From Brevibacterium antiquum (lineage in GTDB: Bacteria > Actinomycetota > Actinomycetes > Actinomycetales > Brevibacteriaceae), in the NCBI RefSeq assembly GCF_016107655.1, contig NZ_JABASX010000006.1, positions 273,354 to 337,353 of the forward strand: a DNA stretch of 64,000 nt, written 5' to 3'. How positions within the stretch are numbered: the stretch's first letter is position 1; each line of letters opens with the position of its first letter. Shown here one piece after another: positions 62,119 to 64,000 of the stretch. Both the position numbers and the translations under genes were made by a program. The notes under the pieces are model-generated. The model saw only the letters and a program-made list of their open reading frames with translations. It was not told where the DNA came from and searched no databases.

Positions 62119-63624
62119 TCAGCCGGCCACGAGCTTGCGAGCCTCCTCCTGGTGGGCCGCGATGAGCGCTTCCTTATCCAGCTGTACCCCGTTGCTGCCG
62201 ATCGCATTGCCGTCGAGCACTCGCCACTGACCGGCGACCATCACCCGATCTGCCTTCTCCGCCCCGCAGAGCACGAGGGCAGGAATCGGATCGTGTGAGC
62301 CGGAGAAGGCGAGTCCGTCGAGGCGGAACATCGCCAGGTCTGCTTGCTTGCCGACCTCGATCCGACCGACGTCATCACGGCCCAGCGCCGCCGCGGATCC
62401 GCGAGTGGCCCAGTCGAGCACGCGAGCGCAGGTGACATCAGCCGAGCCGTAGCGCAGGCGCTGGATGTAGAGCGCCTGCCGGACTTCACGGATGAGGTTC
62501 GAGGCATCGTTCGACGCCGAGCCATCGACGCCGAGGCCGACGTTGACACCTGCGTCCTCGAGCTCGACAGCCCGAGCGATGCCCGAGGCCAGGCGCATGT
62601 TCGACGTCGGGCAGTGCGCCACGGAGGCACCGGCCTCGCCGAGGCGGGTGATCTCATCCGTATCGAAGTGGACACCGTGGGCCAGCCACGATCGGTCACT
62701 CAACCACCCCACGGACTCGAGATAGTCGACGGTGCGCAGCCCGAATCGTTCGCGGCAGAACTCCTCCTCGTCGAGGGTCTCTGCAAGGTGCGTATGGAGT
62801 CGGACGTCGAGTTCCTCGGCGAGAATCGCGCTTTCGCGCATGAGTTCGGTGGTCACGGAGAAGGGCGAGCAGGGGGCGAATCCGATCTGCACCTGCGCCC
62901 CGGCGCCCCGTTCGTGATAGGCCTCGACGAGGCGGCGGGAGTCGGCAAGGATGACGTCGGCATCCTGCACGGTCTGCTGCGGCGGCAGCCCGCCGTCCTT
63001 CTCGCCCAGGGACATGGACCCGCGGGTGAGCATGGCGCGCATGCCGAGCTTCCTGGTCACCTCGACTTGGATATCGATCGCATCGTCCATTCCGGTCGGG
63101 AACAGATAGTGGTGGTCGGCGGCTGTCGTGCACCCGGACTCGAGGAGTTCGGCCATAGCCACAGTAGTGGCCAGCTCAAGAGCCTTCGGCGTCAGTCGGG
63201 CCCAGACCGGGTACAGGTTTGTCAGCCACCCGAAGAGTGGCAGGTCCGCCACGGGAGCCCACGCTCGTGTCAGGGTCTGGTAGAAGTGATGGTGAGTGTT
63301 GATGAGCCCTGGAGTGATGACATGCGCACTCGCATCGACCACCTCGGCGACGGACTGTGCCCCTCCAGTGGGCTCGCCACCTACAGGGACAAGTTCGACG
63401 ATCGTCCCGGATTGCCTATCGACGACGATTCCGCCGGAAGCTTGCGCCGGATCGGTGTCGCGGCCGAGGTGGACGGCCATGGGATTGCGCAGCCACAGAG
63501 TGGAGCCATTCGCAGCGCCAGCCGTCGGGGTGCTGGCTGCCGGGGTGCCAGCTGTTCGGGTGCTGGCTGCCGGGGTGCCAGCTGCAGTCGTACTGGGTAG
63601 TGGGGATTCGATACCTGTGGTCAT
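62119..63624 (-). CDS. 8-oxoguanine-deaminase-type amidohydrolase (ATZ/TRZ family)
   Basis: A 501-residue metal-dependent deaminase/hydrolase. Metal ligands: TPGLINTHHHFYQTLTRAW, then HTHLAET, HGVHF and GVDGSASND. The HHHFYQTLTRAW and ADHHYLFP segments place it with 8-oxoguanine deaminase and hydroxydechloroatrazine ethylaminohydrolase. The N-terminal 40 residues are an Ala/Thr/Pro-rich tail, made partly of a 30-bp tandem repeat (63530-63589), and are not part of the fold. Start ATG 63624 with AAAGGCGG. It is likely a purine-salvage or catabolism enzyme. Confidence 0.85.
   Translation of the reverse strand: MTTGIESPLPSTTAAGTPAASTRTAGTPAASTPTAGAANGSTLWLRNPMAVHLGRDTDPAQASGGIVVDRQSGTIVELVPVGGEPTGGAQSVAEVVDASAHVITPGLINTHHHFYQTLTRAWAPVADLPLFGWLTNLYPVWARLTPKALELATTVAMAELLESGCTTAADHHYLFPTGMDDAIDIQVEVTRKLGMRAMLTRGSMSLGEKDGGLPPQQTVQDADVILADSRRLVEAYHERGAGAQVQIGFAPCSPFSVTTELMRESAILAEELDVRLHTHLAETLDEEEFCRERFGLRTVDYLESVGWLSDRSWLAHGVHFDTDEITRLGEAGASVAHCPTSNMRLASGIARAVELEDAGVNVGLGVDGSASNDASNLIREVRQALYIQRLRYGSADVTCARVLDWATRGSAAALGRDDVGRIEVGKQADLAMFRLDGLAFSGSHDPIPALVLCGAEKADRVMVAGQWRVLDGNAIGSNGVQLDKEALIAAHQEEARKLVAG
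63530..63589. repeat. Two 30-bp tandem repeats in the N-terminus of the amidohydrolase
   Basis: Units of 30 nt at 63530-63559 and 63560-63589 (starting GTGCTGGCTGCCGGGGTGCC) encode an Ala/Thr/Pro-rich stretch, TPAASTRTAG then TPAASTPTAG on the coding strand. Confidence 0.8.
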
Positions 63625-64000
63625 ATCTGCCGCCTTTCAGTGCTGATTCGGCCGAATCATCACATCGACCGTTGTGCGGCGACACGACTGGGGGCGAATC
63701 GCCGCCAGCTCAGGTTTCTCGGCGTCTGCTGCTCCGCCGTCCGGTGAAGATGTACGGGACGCAGGTCCGCGAGTGAGTTCTGCGCTCGAGGTGATACCGC
63801 GCTCTGCCCCCTAGCTCCAGGCTCTACCGCCCAGCTCCAGGTTCTGCACCTCAGGTGGGACTTATTTGTCCTCCGAGGCATCCACCGGCAAGACTGCACT
63901 CTAGCATGTGCGGCAGATCACGAAATGAGTTTGCCATCCTTTCATCATTCACCTAGCATTTTGCGATAAGGAAATATACTTTCACATCTTGGAAGTATTC
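63625..64000. other. Right-edge intergenic region
   Basis: About 375 nt upstream of the amidohydrolase. It contains two near-identical 20-bp tandem units (63801-63820 and 63821-63840) and an AT-rich last 100 nt, with a TATACT-like hexamer near 63980 that may belong to a gene beyond the edge. No coding frame is convincing. Confidence 0.5.

Noticed and set aside
62344..63600. 418-codon plus-strand frame opposite the amidohydrolase
   Set aside because: Shadow frame with no motif.

Overview
The window is GC-rich, gene-dense bacterial DNA with actinobacterial traits: FCD-type GntR and IclR regulators, an Rv2466c-like DsbA protein, DUF6230/DUF6114 genes, tight ATGA/GTGA gene overlaps and apparently leaderless promoters. 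The full soxBDAG-glyA set, creatinase, ACC deaminase and many organic-acid and amino-acid carriers suggest a soil-, skin- or dairy-type Micrococcales such as Brevibacterium. That genus call is an inference from gene content, not an alignment. I saw no tRNA, rRNA, CRISPR array, intact insertion sequence or prophage.

Layout. 1-8.7 kb: end of a basic amino acid decarboxylase, an Ldh2-type oxidoreductase convergent with a DapA-family aldolase, a flavin amine oxidase, a GntR regulator, a UspA protein coupled to an AGCS amino-acid symporter, and a divergent aldehyde dehydrogenase. An identical 12-bp palindrome precedes the amine oxidase and lies between the symporter and the dehydrogenase. 8.8-20.8 kb: a creatine/sarcosine module (purU, soxG, soxA, soxD, soxB, glyA, GntR, IclR, creatinase, MHS-family transporter). 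It would turn creatine into sarcosine, glycine and serine, and handle the one-carbon unit through folate. A creatininase homologue at 52.9 kb could feed it. 21-22.5 kb: a broken haloacid dehalogenase and a DsbA-like nitroreductase. 22.5-26.8 kb: etfB, etfA and a large membrane cytochrome b protein whose disordered N-terminus repeats a Gly-Asp-Pro-Trp-Pro-Pro motif four times. 27.1-31.4 kb: an Lrp regulator and a three-gene 2-oxoacid dehydrogenase complex.

31.4-35.3 kb is a rearranged stretch: a transposase remnant, a chimeric pseudogene (DUF3311 start joined to an E2-like end), an ABC-F gene with a probable leader-peptide attenuator, and an AAA ATPase behind a repeat-rich promoter. 35.3-43.1 kb: DUF3311 plus a sodium:solute symporter, a YtcJ-type amidohydrolase, and an acyl-CoA synthetase / ketoacyl synthase / acyl-CoA dehydrogenase operon. 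43.5-50.3 kb: two MFS transporters, a DUF402 protein, a succinate-semialdehyde-type dehydrogenase, and ACC deaminase with a divergent GntR regulator. 51-55.4 kb: a secreted esterase, a GntR regulator with a shared operator, creatininase and an AbgT transporter. 55.8-58 kb: a DUF6230-DUF6114-secreted protein operon. 58-63.6 kb: a second AGCS symporter, a glutamine-amidotransferase-like protein, two small membrane proteins and an 8-oxoguanine-deaminase-type amidohydrolase.

The strongest leads for something undescribed are the Etf-cytochrome b system with its repeated motif, the ABC-F leader peptide, the chimeric scar at 31.9 kb, and the three-gene acyl-activation/condensation operon.
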